DNA of 64,000 nt from Bacteroidota bacterium (GCA_025963725.1 JAOQAE010000004.1:1-64000), one strand, 5' to 3'; positions 53,955-63,468 are shown, counted from the first letter of the stretch. Program-made: numbers and translations. Notes: a model not told the origin generated them from the sequence alone.

Positions 53955-55370
53955 TCATTCCTTCTTTTTCTTCAGCCTGCTCATTGCACGCTCAATATAG
54001 CTGTCGCTGGGCAGGAGTGATCGCTGGATGCGCCTTGCATACATAAAGCTGTCGATGATCTCTTTCTGGTGTTCTTCCACCAACAGCTTTTGTTTTTCCA
54101 CTTCCAGCTTCTGGCGCTCTACGAGGTCTTTCTGCCTTTCGATGAGGTCTTTCTGCTTCCGCGTTATGCGCAGCGAGCGAAAAACGAAAGCTGCGAAGAA
54201 CAGCACCAGCAGAAGGCTTCCGCCGACAAATAAAAGAATGAGCTTCTGCTTCCTGCTTTTTTCTTCGGCAAGCGCTTCCTGGTTCTCCAGCTCTTTTTTA
54301 TGTTCGGCATCGGCAACGGCGGCCTTCTTTTCAAAATCGTAGCTGAGCTGGCTCTGGATGGTCTTCTTGCGCGTTTCCTCGTTGTCGAGGCTGTCCCTGT
54401 ATGTGATGAACAGCTTATAATCCTGCAGCGAGGCTTTGTAATCCCCGGCTATGCTGTCGAGCGTTGAAAGTGAATTGTAGGAATTCTTCAGGCAGGATCT
54501 GTAGCCGATCTTCAGTGATAATGCGATCGCTTTATCAATGCATTCCCTTGACCTTGCATATTCTTTTTTCTTAATCAGGATGCGTCCGATGTTGCCGTAG
54601 GAGGAAGCAACTCCCGCCTGGTCATACAGCTTCTCTTTGAGCTGCAGCGAAGCATAATGATTTTTAAGGGCCTCGTCCAGCTTTTCGTAGCGCGCTTTTT
54701 CAGTGCTCTGGATCTCGGCTTCGTTATCATACAGGATGCCGATGTTGTTGTAAGAATAAGCAACGCCCCTTTCGTTCCCCAGCTCTTTATCGATCTGCAG
54801 CGAAGCCATCAGGTTCTTCCGTGCTTCGTCATACTTCAGCTGGCTGCTGTAGGTGTTGCCAAGATTGTTGTACGACGTGGAGATCCCGGATTTGTCATTT
54901 GCCGCAGTAAAATATTTCAAGCCCTCGTTATAATATTTCAGTGCTTCCGGGAAGTTCTTCTGGAAAAAATAGATCGTTCCGATGCCGTTATAGGAAGCTC
55001 CGATGCCATGATTGTCGCCCATCTCCAGGTAGATCTTCAGGGATGCAAAATAATTTTTCAGGGCTTCGGGATAATTGCCTTTGTCCTCTGCAAAAAAGCC
55101 GAACAGCTTGTATGTTTTAGCTTCTCCTTTCTTAAAATTTATTTTTTTGGAAAGATTCAATGCACTGTCAAGCGCTTCCTTTGCCTTGGCGTTATCTAAA
55201 AATTCGTATTCGAGGAAGAGGTTGTTGTATGCTTTTACCCGGCTGGTATCATCGGCTCCGGAGGCGATGAATGCACCGAGCGAATCGGCCGCATTTTTTT
55301 GGGAAAAGGAGAACTGTGGATAGAGCAGGAATATGGCTGAAAATAGGCAGGTGATCGTTTTTTGTTTCAT
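53955..55370 (-). CDS. TPR signalling protein with coiled coil, phosphatase domain absent
   Basis: This 471-aa protein has a signal peptide (ending FSFSQ) and six or seven TPR units (e.g. GIGTIYFFQKNFPEALKYYNEGL, residues ~60-330). One TM helix (LILLFVGGSLLLVLFFAAFVF) and a coiled coil of repeated ERQKDLVE type follow. It ends in EIIDSFMYARRIQRSLLPS plus about 20 residues. In Bacteroidota that final motif normally leads into a SpoIIE/PP2C phosphatase domain, which is missing here without signs of a recent frameshift. It is a probable sensor or scaffold. Start 55370 was chosen for the signal peptide. Confidence 0.82.
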   Translation of the reverse strand: MKQKTITCLFSAIFLLYPQFSFSQKNAADSLGAFIASGADDTSRVKAYNNLFLEYEFLDNAKAKEALDSALNLSKKINFKKGEAKTYKLFGFFAEDKGNYPEALKNYFASLKIYLEMGDNHGIGASYNGIGTIYFFQKNFPEALKYYNEGLKYFTAANDKSGISTSYNNLGNTYSSQLKYDEARKNLMASLQIDKELGNERGVAYSYNNIGILYDNEAEIQSTEKARYEKLDEALKNHYASLQLKEKLYDQAGVASSYGNIGRILIKKKEYARSRECIDKAIALSLKIGYRSCLKNSYNSLSTLDSIAGDYKASLQDYKLFITYRDSLDNEETRKKTIQSQLSYDFEKKAAVADAEHKKELENQEALAEEKSRKQKLILLFVGGSLLLVLFFAAFVFRSLRITRKQKDLIERQKDLVERQKLEVEKQKLLVEEHQKEIIDSFMYARRIQRSLLPSDSYIERAMSRLKKKKE

Positions 55371-55510
55371 CCGGGGAGCAGGCGTGGCGTTTACCGGGGC
55401 GAAGATAAAATTAATCTGCCTGTTTTGCCGATACATTTTTGAGGCGATATTCATTTTTTCGCACTGAAACAGAAAAGCTTATTTTTTCAAGGTAATAATG
55501 AAAGAATTAA

Positions 55511-55518
55511 TATCTTTG
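55511..55518 (+). promoter_or_regulatory. -7 box of the tRNA-Leu(CAG) promoter
   Basis: TATCTTTG is an exact consensus match, 15 bp before the tRNA; an AT-rich TTTTTTC lies about 22 bp upstream of it. Confidence 0.5.
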
Positions 55519-55532
55519 TGCCACAGTACCAC

Positions 55533-55614
55533 GCCCACGTGGCGAAATTGGTAAACGTTGCGGTCTCAGAAGCCGTTGTCATTAGACTTAGGAGTTCGAG
55601 TCTCCTCGTGGGCA
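55533..55614 (+). tRNA. tRNA-Leu, anticodon CAG
   Basis: The acceptor stem GCCCACG pairs with CGTGGGC (55607-55613) and discriminator A follows. The anticodon stem GCGGT/GCCGT (with two wobble pairs) encloses CTCAGAA, giving anticodon CAG (reads CUG). A class II variable arm and GAGTTCGAGTC T-arm are present. CCA is not encoded. Confidence 0.92.
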
Positions 55615-55695
55615 CTGTCGGAAAAGAGAAAGCGAAAGCTTTCTCTTTTTATTTTTATACCAGTCTCTTATTCCCTGAAATTCTTAAAAATATAT

Positions 55696-55737
55696 ATTCG
55701 GATAAATTTGTCCGAATTAAAATAGTTTGTACCTTTA
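55696..55737 (+). promoter_or_regulatory. Rrf2 operator overlapping its promoter
   Basis: A perfect inverted repeat ATTCGGA-N8-TCCGAAT (55696-55717) contains the -33 TTTG (55707-55710). A 19-bp spacer leads to the -7 TACCTTTA (55730-55737), 15 bp before the Rrf2 start. Binding there would block the promoter, so autoregulation is likely. Confidence 0.7.
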
Positions 55738-55752
55738 CAAAAAAATAAGGCG

Positions 55753-56190
55753 ATGATCTTCTCCAAAGCATGCGAATATGGAATACGGGCGACAATGTAC
55801 GTGTCGCTGCATTCGCTGGAGAATAAGCGGGTGAGCCTGAAGGATATTTCCCGGGAGATAGATTCACCGGAAGCCTTTACGGCGAAAGTATTACAGCAGC
55901 TTTCGCGCAGCGGCATCATTAATTCACTGAAAGGCCCTACAGGCGGATTCTTCATAGATAAGCCCACCATGCAGAAAACAAACCTGAGCCATGTGGTGTA
56001 TGCTATCGAAGGCGCTTCTTTTTTCAAAGGCTGCGGCCTGGGGTTGAAGGAATGCTCGGAAAAGCGTCCCTGTCCGCTGCACTCAAGGTTTAAAATCATA
56101 AGGGAAGAATTGAGGGTGTCGCTGGAAAACACTAACCTTTATGATCTTTCGCTGGGCGTAAAGGACGGTTTAACATTTCTTAAAAAATAA
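55753..56190 (+). CDS. Rrf2-family regulator, probable Fe-S nitric-oxide/redox sensor
   Basis: This 145-aa protein has an N-terminal winged helix (ACEYGIRATMYVSLHS, then VSLKDISREIDSPEAFTAKVLQQL and GPTGGF). The cluster-ligand loop has three cysteines, CGLGLKECSEKRPC near residues 94-107 (C-x6-C-x5-C), consistent with NsrR- or IscR-like proteins. It is followed at 62 bp by a membrane-protein gene and then a truncated haemoglobin, so sensing nitric oxide is the best inference. Its promoter contains a palindromic operator. Confidence 0.88.
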   Translation: MIFSKACEYGIRATMYVSLHSLENKRVSLKDISREIDSPEAFTAKVLQQLSRSGIINSLKGPTGGFFIDKPTMQKTNLSHVVYAIEGASFFKGCGLGLKECSEKRPCPLHSRFKIIREELRVSLENTNLYDLSLGVKDGLTFLKK

Positions 56191-56252
56191 AAAAAATTGC
56201 ACTAATAAAAGATAAAAAGGTCTTTATATATTAATTAAAAACAAAAATAATC

Positions 56253-56630
56253 ATGAAAACTTCAGAGATCAACACAGCAAACGCGAGCACAAAAGCACAA
56301 TCACAAATTTTTAACGTATGGCACGATAACGTGCAGAGCACCAGAAGGTCTGCTATCTCCGCCTGGTTCGAATCGCAGGCCGCCTGGTTCGAAGACAGCC
56401 GCTTTGCGATGATGACCCTCATGATCACCGTTCAAAGCTGCATCGGATCCATTGCCTGCATGTACATCTTTCAGAACAATGCGGCCGACATCTGGTTTAT
56501 ACTTTGCACTGCCATTACCATGGGAACAAATGCCATGTTTATTGCGCAGGCACCTGCCAAAATATGCCTGGCATCACTTTATCTCAGTATTTTAGTGAAC
56601 TCGATTCTTATTCTTATGAATTGTTTTTAA
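56253..56630 (+). CDS. Small membrane protein linked to truncated haemoglobin (125 aa)
   Basis: A ~45-residue polar N-terminus with two similar segments (SAISAWFESQ, QAAWFEDSR) precedes three hydrophobic stretches (MMTLMITVQSCIGSIACMYIF, DIWFILCTAITMGTNAMFI, LASLYLSILVNSILILMNCF). No enzyme family was recognised. It is 4 bp before the haemoglobin gene on the same strand, so the two are co-translated and probably act together, perhaps anchoring or serving the globin at the membrane. The 62-bp spacer upstream contains aaaga-N8-tcttt, a possible second Rrf2 site. Confidence 0.6.
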   Translation: MKTSEINTANASTKAQSQIFNVWHDNVQSTRRSAISAWFESQAAWFEDSRFAMMTLMITVQSCIGSIACMYIFQNNAADIWFILCTAITMGTNAMFIAQAPAKICLASLYLSILVNSILILMNCF

Positions 56631-56634
56631 GCCA

Positions 56635-57006
56635 ATGAAAAAAGAAATCTTAAACAGGGACGATATAAAGCGGCTGGTTGATGCCTTTTACCTGAAAGTG
56701 CGGGAGGATAACCTGCTTGCAGAGATCTTCAACGTGCGGATAAAGGACAACTGGCCGCTTCATCTCGAAAAGATGTACAGCTTCTGGGAATCCCTCCTTC
56801 TGGATAAAGTAACCTACCATGGGAATCCCTTTGCGCAGCATGTGGACCTGCCTGTGGAGAAGGAGCATTTCGAGCGCTGGCTGAAATTGTTTGGTGAGAC
56901 CGTTGACGAATTATTCGAGGGTGAAAAAGCTGAAGAGGCAAAGTCGCGGGCAGCAAAGATCGCGGTGATCTTTCACACCAAGATCCAGGGATTGAGAAAG
57001 CCTTAA
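56635..57006 (+). CDS. Group III truncated haemoglobin
   Basis: This 123-aa protein has the trHbIII pattern: LVDAFYLKVREDNLLAEIFN with the B10 Tyr, WPLHLEKMYSFWESLLL, YHGNPFAQHVDLPVEKEHFERWLKLF with the proximal F8 His, and a helical end. Such globins bind O2 or NO and are linked to nitric-oxide detoxification or microaerobic life. It is the third gene of the Rrf2 cluster. Confidence 0.9.
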   Translation: MKKEILNRDDIKRLVDAFYLKVREDNLLAEIFNVRIKDNWPLHLEKMYSFWESLLLDKVTYHGNPFAQHVDLPVEKEHFERWLKLFGETVDELFEGEKAEEAKSRAAKIAVIFHTKIQGLRKP

Positions 57007-57077
57007 ATCCTGTAGCGATATAAGTTCCCCGTTTTCTTATGGCATCTCTTTTTCGAACAGGATTTGAAAAAGAGATC

Positions 57078-58526
57078 ATGAAAAACAGATACATTGCCAT
57101 CTGCATAGCCTTATCTTGCTTATTTGCCAATTTAGCCCATTCACAGGGCTGGGAGTGGAGAACACTCGTGCCCGCCGGCCTAAATTCCGGCATTGTAATG
57201 GACCATTCCAACCGAGTATACGATTACCGCGAAACCTCGTTTTCCGGCACGGGCGGGTTCGCAATGGATAAGCTGGATGTGAACGGGAGCATCCTGTGGT
57301 CAACAGCCATTACCGGCGACGCGCTGGTAACAGGAGTAGAGGTGGATGCCGCAGATAACGTGGTTCTGCTCGGAAATATTACCTCGTCCTGCTCGATCCA
57401 GGGCCAGTCCCTGATTCCCCTGGGCAGTAAAAGCTTTTTCCTGGTAAAGCTGTCACCTTCCGGCGCCGTGCTAAATGCTTCTGTTTATGGAAGTCCTGAG
57501 GTGACATTTGCGAACGACCTGTTCATAACCTCCGGCGGCGATTACCTTATCGCCGGCGCTTCTTCCGGTACGTTCAGCATGAATGGCTACACTATTCCCG
57601 GCGATACGCTGCAAACCTGCCTTCTTATAAAAACCGATGCGAATCAGAATGTGATCTGGGCCGATAAAGGGACAATGGTCCAGGGCAGCTCCGAGATCAA
57701 TGAGGTCGCCGAAACCGCTACAGGGAACTATTTTATGATGCTCAGCATGGAGGGCGGCTTTGTGGATTTTAACGGTTCTTATGCATTCAGCGGTACGGGG
57801 CAATACCTCACGTACATAAACAGCGCGCGGCAAATCCAATCGGATGTTTACATAGGCTATCCCGGGCTGAGCTTTTTCCGGCCCCACAAGCTCAGGGTGA
57901 TCAACGACAATGCCTATATGAAGAATCAGGCCTCGCATCATTCTTATGCGGGCCAGATCTACAGCTGGGATACGGCATGTGTGGAGCAGGCAAGCATTGG
58001 CTGGCCCGGCGCTGATATCGGCTATAGCATCCTGAACGGAAAGGTATATTTTTCCATTATAGAGTGGAACAATTCGGGCCTTCCGAACAACTTCTGGAGA
58101 AAGCTGGGAATGCTGTCGCCCTCACTCGCCATTGAAAACCAGCATGTGGATTCCACGGGCACCGATGGGGCTGATTATGACATGGCGGCAATAGATACAA
58201 GCACTTTTTATATTCTTGAAGATGAATCTTTTTACGGGGTATTCGTAGGAAAATACAACATGCACCTCGCTACCCAAGTGGCGGGGCCTGCAAAAATTAA
58301 AAACAATCCCCTGACTATTTACCCGAATCCTGCTTCTGAAGCAATTACGCTTAAAGGCCTTGAGCCGGGCGATGAGCTGATCCGCATTTATAATCCGCTC
58401 GGCATGCTGGTATTCTCTGCCGGTGCCGATCCGCAGCTTCTTGTTACAGGGCTGCCGCCTGCCGTATACTGCCTTGAAGTAAGCGGGAAGAGCGGAACGC
58501 GCAGAATGAGCTTTGTGAAGCAGTAA
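57078..58526 (+). CDS. Secreted protein with T9SS type A sorting domain
   Basis: This 482-aa protein has a signal peptide (MKNRYIAICIALSCLFANLAHSQ; ATG 57078 chosen). The body has propeller-like repeats (GTGGFAMDKLDVNGSILWST, VTGVEVDAADNVVLLGNI, KSFFLVKLSPSGAVL) of the SBBP type. The C-terminal ~75 residues (LTIYPNPASEAITLKGL, IRIYNPLGMLVFS, YCLEVSGKSGTRRMSFVKQ) are a classic type A T9SS signal. It is probably exported to the surface; the function is unknown. Confidence 0.85.
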   Translation: MKNRYIAICIALSCLFANLAHSQGWEWRTLVPAGLNSGIVMDHSNRVYDYRETSFSGTGGFAMDKLDVNGSILWSTAITGDALVTGVEVDAADNVVLLGNITSSCSIQGQSLIPLGSKSFFLVKLSPSGAVLNASVYGSPEVTFANDLFITSGGDYLIAGASSGTFSMNGYTIPGDTLQTCLLIKTDANQNVIWADKGTMVQGSSEINEVAETATGNYFMMLSMEGGFVDFNGSYAFSGTGQYLTYINSARQIQSDVYIGYPGLSFFRPHKLRVINDNAYMKNQASHHSYAGQIYSWDTACVEQASIGWPGADIGYSILNGKVYFSIIEWNNSGLPNNFWRKLGMLSPSLAIENQHVDSTGTDGADYDMAAIDTSTFYILEDESFYGVFVGKYNMHLATQVAGPAKIKNNPLTIYPNPASEAITLKGLEPGDELIRIYNPLGMLVFSAGADPQLLVTGLPPAVYCLEVSGKSGTRRMSFVKQ

Positions 58527-58581
58527 GCCCGGTTTTAGTCGATTTTTACAGAAATATCCCTGCTTTTTGGCGAAAATTTCG

Positions 58582-58589
58582 TACTTTTG
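58582..58589 (+). promoter_or_regulatory. -7 box upstream of tig
   Basis: TACTTTTG matches TAnnTTTG and lies 52 bp before the tig ATG; the -33 spacing is not canonical. Confidence 0.4.
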
Positions 58590-58641
58590 TGTCCCTTTAA
58601 AAATGAGGAAAACAATAGTATCCATTAAATAATTTTGAAAA

Positions 58642-59988
58642 ATGAACATTACGCAGGAAAATATTGACGAATTGAACGCGGTTTTAAAAGTGAAAGTGGT
58701 AGCAGAGGATTATCTTCCGAAAGTGGAAGGCGCCCTGAAAAATTACCAGAAAAAGGCTGCTATTCCGGGCTTTCGTCCGGGCAAGGTGCCAACAGGCGTG
58801 ATCAAAAAAATGTACGGGAAATCAGTGATGGTGGATGAGATCAACAAGCTTTTATCTGATTCGTTATACAAATACATCAACGACAACAAGATCGAGATCC
58901 TCGGGAACCCGCTGCCAAAAGCAGACGATAACACCGTGATCGACTGGGATAACCAGAAGGAATTTGAATTCATGTACGAAATGGGCCTTGCGCCTAAGTT
59001 CGAGGTGGAGCTTTCCTCTAAAGATAAATTCACTTACCAGACCGTAAAGATCGATGACGAGCTGGTGAACAAATACGTGGGCGATATTGCAAAGCGTTAC
59101 GGAAAAGTAGAACAGGTGGAAGTTGCCGGGGAAGGCGACCTGCTGAACGGCGATTTCGTGGAGCTGGATGCAAACGGCGAGATCCTGCCGGGCGGTGTTT
59201 TCAAAACATCTTCGGTGTTCCTCGACAGGGTGAAGGATGAAGCGAAAAAAGCATTCATCGGCTTAAAGGTTGGCGATAAAACCGTGGTGGATGCGCAAAG
59301 CATTACCGCTAATGCCACAGACCTTGCCGCCATGCTTGGAATTGAAAAAGCTGCAGCGGAAACATTCAATGCAAAGGTGCAGTTCACCGTTAAAGGTATC
59401 AGCCGTTTAGCTGCTTCCGAGATCAACCAGGAGCTGTTCGACAAGATCTACGGCCCGGGAACGATCACAACCGAAGAAGAGTTCAGGGATAAGATCCGCG
59501 AAGAGCTAAAAGGCATGTTCGTGAACGACAGCGAGCGTAAATTTTACAACGATGTAGTGGATCACCTGATGAGCAAGGTGAACTTTAACCTGCCAAGCGA
59601 CTTCCTGAAACGCTGGATCGTAGCGGTGAATGAAAAGCCGGTAAGCCCCGAGCAGGTGGAAGCAGAATTCGACGGTTATGCAAAAGGCCTCAAATGGCAG
59701 CTGATCGAGAACAGGATCATTAAGGATAATAACATCACCGTGAGCAACGAAGAGGTGATGGACCATACAAAACAGCTGATCCTTGCACAGTTCGGAAAAA
59801 TGCAGCAGATGCCGATGAACGATGCAGACCTTGAAAACACTGCAAAGCGCGTATTGGGCAATGAAGAGGAAGCGAAAAAGATCTATGAGCAGGTATACGG
59901 ACAAAAAGTAATGACGCTCTTCAAATCCAAATTTACCCTGGAGAATAAAGAAGTGGCTTACGAGGAGTTCTTTAATACTGCCAAATAG
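58642..59988 (+). CDS. tig: Trigger factor
   Basis: This 448-aa ribosome-associated chaperone has an N-terminal ribosome-binding domain with the signature GFRPGKVPTGVIKKMYG near residues 43-59. The middle domain is diverged from a typical FKBP fold, and a long helical C-terminal domain carries the RWIVAVNEKPVS and ENRIIKDNNITVS segments. It assists folding of nascent chains. It precedes clpP and clpX, the conserved tig-clpP-clpX order. Confidence 0.95.
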   Translation: MNITQENIDELNAVLKVKVVAEDYLPKVEGALKNYQKKAAIPGFRPGKVPTGVIKKMYGKSVMVDEINKLLSDSLYKYINDNKIEILGNPLPKADDNTVIDWDNQKEFEFMYEMGLAPKFEVELSSKDKFTYQTVKIDDELVNKYVGDIAKRYGKVEQVEVAGEGDLLNGDFVELDANGEILPGGVFKTSSVFLDRVKDEAKKAFIGLKVGDKTVVDAQSITANATDLAAMLGIEKAAAETFNAKVQFTVKGISRLAASEINQELFDKIYGPGTITTEEEFRDKIREELKGMFVNDSERKFYNDVVDHLMSKVNFNLPSDFLKRWIVAVNEKPVSPEQVEAEFDGYAKGLKWQLIENRIIKDNNITVSNEEVMDHTKQLILAQFGKMQQMPMNDADLENTAKRVLGNEEEAKKIYEQVYGQKVMTLFKSKFTLENKEVAYEEFFNTAK

Positions 59989-60066
59989 TCAATATAAATT
60001 TTCAGGTTTGGTTTTTGTTTGTAATTTTAACAACCAACTAAACTGTTCACTTAAAACGAAAAATGT

Positions 60067-60741
60067 ATGTTCGATAACAACGAATTCAGAAAATACGCTG
60101 TAAAGCACAAAGGCATCAGTGGAAACACATTCGATTCCTATACAAAGCACAATGTTTCAAACGTAACTCCGTATATCATCGAGGAGCGCCAGCTGAATGT
60201 TGCGCAAATGGACGTGTTCTCACGTTTGATGATGGACCGCATCATTTTCCTGGGAACAGGAATTGACGATCAGGTAGCGAACATTATCCAGGCCCAGCTG
60301 TTATTCTTACAGTCGGTTGACGCGAAGAAAGACATCCAGATCTACCTCAACTCACCGGGGGGATCTGTTTACGCAGGCCTGGGGATTTATGACACCATGC
60401 AGTACATCGCTCCTGACGTGGCTACTATCTGTACAGGTATGGCTGCATCGATGGGTGCCGTGCTGATGTGTGCCGGCGCAAAAGGCAAACGTGCCGCGCT
60501 GAAGCATGCACGCGTAATGATCCACCAGCCTTTGGGCGGTGCTGAAGGACAGGCGTCCGACATCGAGATCACCGCGCGCGAGATCCAGAAGCTGAAAAAG
60601 GAATTGTATGACATCATTGCGCAGCATAGCGGCCAGACCTACGAAAAAGTATGGGCTGACAGCGACCGTGATTACTGGATGACATCGGAAGAAGCGAAAG
60701 CTTACGGAATGGTGGATGAGATCCTGTTAAGGACCAAATAA
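60067..60741 (+). CDS. clpP: ATP-dependent Clp protease proteolytic subunit
   Basis: This 224-aa serine protease shows VFSRLMMDRIIFLGTGIDD, YLNSPGGSVYAGLGIYDTM, the catalytic Ser in TGMAASMGAVL and the catalytic His in MIHQPLGGAEGQASD. It forms the tetradecameric chamber served by ClpX, encoded 95 bp downstream. The N-terminus has ~30 extra residues, as in other Bacteroidota ClpP. Confidence 0.97.
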   Translation: MFDNNEFRKYAVKHKGISGNTFDSYTKHNVSNVTPYIIEERQLNVAQMDVFSRLMMDRIIFLGTGIDDQVANIIQAQLLFLQSVDAKKDIQIYLNSPGGSVYAGLGIYDTMQYIAPDVATICTGMAASMGAVLMCAGAKGKRAALKHARVMIHQPLGGAEGQASDIEITAREIQKLKKELYDIIAQHSGQTYEKVWADSDRDYWMTSEEAKAYGMVDEILLRTK

Positions 60742-60836
60742 GCCATATTCTTTGAAATTTTTGAAATGGTTAATGGCATTGCCGTTAACCATTTCATTTT
60801 TAATATTGATACAAGATTTAGTGAAATTATAATACA

Positions 60837-62087
60837 ATGGCAAAAGAAGAAAAAGAGATCAAATGCTCGTTCTGCGGGCGTACAAAAAAAGATTCGGAGA
60901 TCCTTATCGCGGGCATCACCGGGCATATCTGCAATCATTGCGTGGCACAGGCTCAAACCATTGTGCGCGATGAGATCAGCCAGCGCAGCAATAATTCCGT
61001 GTTCAGCGGCATTCACCTGCTGAAGCCGATCGAGATCAAAAAGCACCTCGATGAATACATTATCGGGCAGGACGATGCGAAGAAAACCATCTCCGTGGCG
61101 GTTTACAACCACTACAAGCGGCTGATGCAGAACTCTGCAAAAACTCCCGCGAAGGATGAGATCGAGATCGAGAAATCGAACGTGATCATGGTAGGGGAAA
61201 CCGGAACGGGAAAAACATTGCTTGCACGCACCATCGCGAAGATCCTGAATGTGCCTTTCTGCATTGCCGATGCCACGGTGCTTACCGAGGCCGGTTATGT
61301 GGGTGAAGACGTGGAAAGCATCCTGGCAAGGCTGCTGCAGGCGGCAGAATATGATGTTACCGCTGCGGAAAGAGGAATTGTTTTTATTGACGAGATCGAT
61401 AAAATAGCACGCAAGAGCGACAATCCTTCCATCACGCGGGATGTGTCGGGAGAAGGCGTACAGCAAGGCTTGCTGAAGCTCCTGGAAGGCTCCGTAGTGG
61501 GCGTTCCGCCGCAGGGTGGAAGAAAGCACCCCGAGCAGAAGTTAGTGCAGATAAATACAAAGAACATCCTGTTCATCTGCGGTGGCGCTTTCGACGGCAT
61601 TGCCCGTCATATCGGGAACAGGCTGAATACACAGGCGATCGGCTACAATGTGAACAAGGAAGAGGATGTGGTGGACAAGGAGAACCTGCTTCAGTACATC
61701 TCTCCGCAGGATATTAAATCATTCGGGCTGATCCCCGAGCTGATCGGCCGCTTGCCGGTGCTTACCTACCTGAACCCGTTGGATGCCGACACGCTTCGCA
61801 GGATCCTGAGCGAGCCGAAGAACGCGCTCATTAAGCAATATACTTACCTGTTCGAAATGGACGGCGTTAAGATCACTTTTGAAAAAGGAGTGCTCGATCT
61901 TATTGTAGAGAAAGCGTTCGAGTTCAAGCTTGGCGCGCGTGGCTTGCGCTCTATTTGTGAAGCCATCATGACGGACCTGATGTTTGAAACTCCTTCGGAC
62001 GAAAGCGTGAAGTCGGTGAATGTGACGCTGCGGTATGCAAAGGATAAATTGAAAAAATCGACCTTGAATAAGCTGAAAGTAGCATAA
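60837..62087 (+). CDS. clpX: ATP-dependent Clp protease ATP-binding subunit ClpX
   Basis: This 416-aa AAA+ unfoldase has an N-terminal C4 zinc finger (CSFCGRTKK...ICNHC), [14 protein letters not shown], Walker A GETGTGKT near residue 122, pore loop GYVGEDVES, Walker [11 protein letters not shown] and RKHPEQK. An IGY tripeptide occupies the place of the ClpP-docking IGF loop. It unfolds tagged substrates for ClpP. A strong terminator follows. Confidence 0.97.
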   Translation: MAKEEKEIKCSFCGRTKKDSEILIAGITGHICNHCVAQAQTIVRDEISQRSNNSVFSGIHLLKPIEIKKHLDEYIIGQDDAKKTISVAVYNHYKRLMQNSAKTPAKDEIEIEKSNVIMVGETGTGKTLLARTIAKILNVPFCIADATVLTEAGYVGEDVESILARLLQAAEYDVTAAERGIVFIDEIDKIARKSDNPSITRDVSGEGVQQGLLKLLEGSVVGVPPQGGRKHPEQKLVQINTKNILFICGGAFDGIARHIGNRLNTQAIGYNVNKEEDVVDKENLLQYISPQDIKSFGLIPELIGRLPVLTYLNPLDADTLRRILSEPKNALIKQYTYLFEMDGVKITFEKGVLDLIVEKAFEFKLGARGLRSICEAIMTDLMFETPSDESVKSVNVTLRYAKDKLKKSTLNKLKVA

Positions 62088-62103
62088 TTGAAAATAGCAT
62101 AAA

Positions 62104-62138
62104 AAAAAGGGCGGCCTTGTAATGAAGCCGCCCTTTTT
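62104..62138. terminator. Bidirectional terminator between clpX and the YCF48-type gene
   Basis: The arms aaaaagggcggc and gccgccctttttg pair over 12 bp with an 11-nt loop, flanked by A- and T-tracts, so it can serve both convergent genes. Confidence 0.9.
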
Positions 62139-62152
62139 GTTTACAGGATAAT

Positions 62153-63367
62153 TTATTTCGCGATAAGCTTGCTTTGCCCTACAGCCTGCGCGCCGTCATT
62201 CAGCTGCAGCAGGTATGTGCCCGCTTTAAGATCTTCACGGTAAATGATGCAGCTGTTGCTTCCGGAAGCAAGCTCCACTTTTCTAACAAGCTTACCTTCC
62301 ATATCAAAGATCGAAAGGCTGCCTGTGTTTTTAAACTGGTAGCTGCCAAGGTCGATAGTGGCTGAGGAAAGGAAAGGATTTGGGAAGGCGGTGAAAGTGA
62401 CCTGTCCGCTTGTTTTTTCAGCGATCCCTACATTGGATGTGTATTTCAGGATGGTTCCATCAAGCCCGGTAGCGTACCCCGTGTTGGAGTTTACGAACTG
62501 CACTCTTGTCAGCCTTGAGGTTCCCGGCAAAGAGCTCGTCCATGTGCTGCCGCCGTCGTTTGTTTCAAGGATGTTCCCGATGTTGGCGCTTATATTTCCT
62601 CCTACGATAAAGCCTTTGCTTGAGTTAATAAAATCAAAGCCTGTGAGCACATCAGGTGTGCCGCTTACCACCAGCGACCAGGTTGCTCCTGCATCGGTGG
62701 TTCTCCTGATCATTCCGTTATCGCCGATCACAACACCGTTGGAAGCGCTTGTAAACTGAAGTGTTCCGAGGGGCGTGGTGGTACCGCTGGTTAAGGCCGA
62801 CCAGGTAGTTCCCCCGTCGGTTGACTTTAAAATAATTCCGCCAAAGCCTGAAACATAGCCTGTGGTGGCGGAGGTAAAGAAAATTGAATTGATCTGCTGG
62901 GTGGTGCCTGTTGTGACTGCAGCCCATGTAGAGCCGCCGTCGGTTGTCCTTAACAATGTTCCATTGGCGCCGGATATAAAGCCCAGCATTGTATTGTAAA
63001 AATAAACGGACCGTAAATGCTGTGTGGTAAGCGATACGCTTGTCCATGCGCTGCCCGCGTTTGTGGTTTTCAGAATAGTGCCGGCATCGCCAACCGCAAA
63101 TCCTTTATTGTTATCCACGAAAGCTACATAGGAAAGGTTATTGCCCGTGCCGCTGGTTTGGGCTGTCCAGGTCATTCCGTTGATCGTTCTCAGGATCACG
63201 CCGCCGTTCCCGACAATATAGCAAGTGTCCTTGCTGGGTGCCGATACGCCTAACAGATGAGCGGTTGTCCCGCTTGTAAGGGTGGTCCAGGTGGCAGTCT
63301 GGCTTTTAACCTGGAAAGCCAGGATCGCAAGAGAAATGGTGAAAAAAAAGGTGCTGATCTTTTTCAT
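62153..63367 (-). CDS. Secreted YCF48/BNR-like propeller protein with T9SS type A tail
   Basis: This 404-aa protein has a signal peptide (MKKISTFFFTISLAILAFQVKSQ). About seven ~43-aa repeats of the form 'GTILKTTNAGSAWTSVSLTT...LRSVYFYNTMLGFISG' (YCF48/photosynthesis stability factor-like, beta-propeller) span residues 30-310. The last ~85 residues (TFTAFPNPFLSSATIDL, LSIFDMEGKLVRKVEL, TYLLQLNDG, SKLIAK) are a type A T9SS sorting domain. It is probably a surface or secreted protein; the ligand is unknown. Confidence 0.85.
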   Translation of the reverse strand: MKKISTFFFTISLAILAFQVKSQTATWTTLTSGTTAHLLGVSAPSKDTCYIVGNGGVILRTINGMTWTAQTSGTGNNLSYVAFVDNNKGFAVGDAGTILKTTNAGSAWTSVSLTTQHLRSVYFYNTMLGFISGANGTLLRTTDGGSTWAAVTTGTTQQINSIFFTSATTGYVSGFGGIILKSTDGGTTWSALTSGTTTPLGTLQFTSASNGVVIGDNGMIRRTTDAGATWSLVVSGTPDVLTGFDFINSSKGFIVGGNISANIGNILETNDGGSTWTSSLPGTSRLTRVQFVNSNTGYATGLDGTILKYTSNVGIAEKTSGQVTFTAFPNPFLSSATIDLGSYQFKNTGSLSIFDMEGKLVRKVELASGSNSCIIYREDLKAGTYLLQLNDGAQAVGQSKLIAK

Positions 63368-63468
63368 GTTTTTTGTTTTTGGTTAGAGTAAATTTAGAAA
63401 AAATAATCGATCAGATCGTTGAAAATTAAAAAGGCGCAGATCGTTGAGCGGATAAAGTGAGCTGCCGG

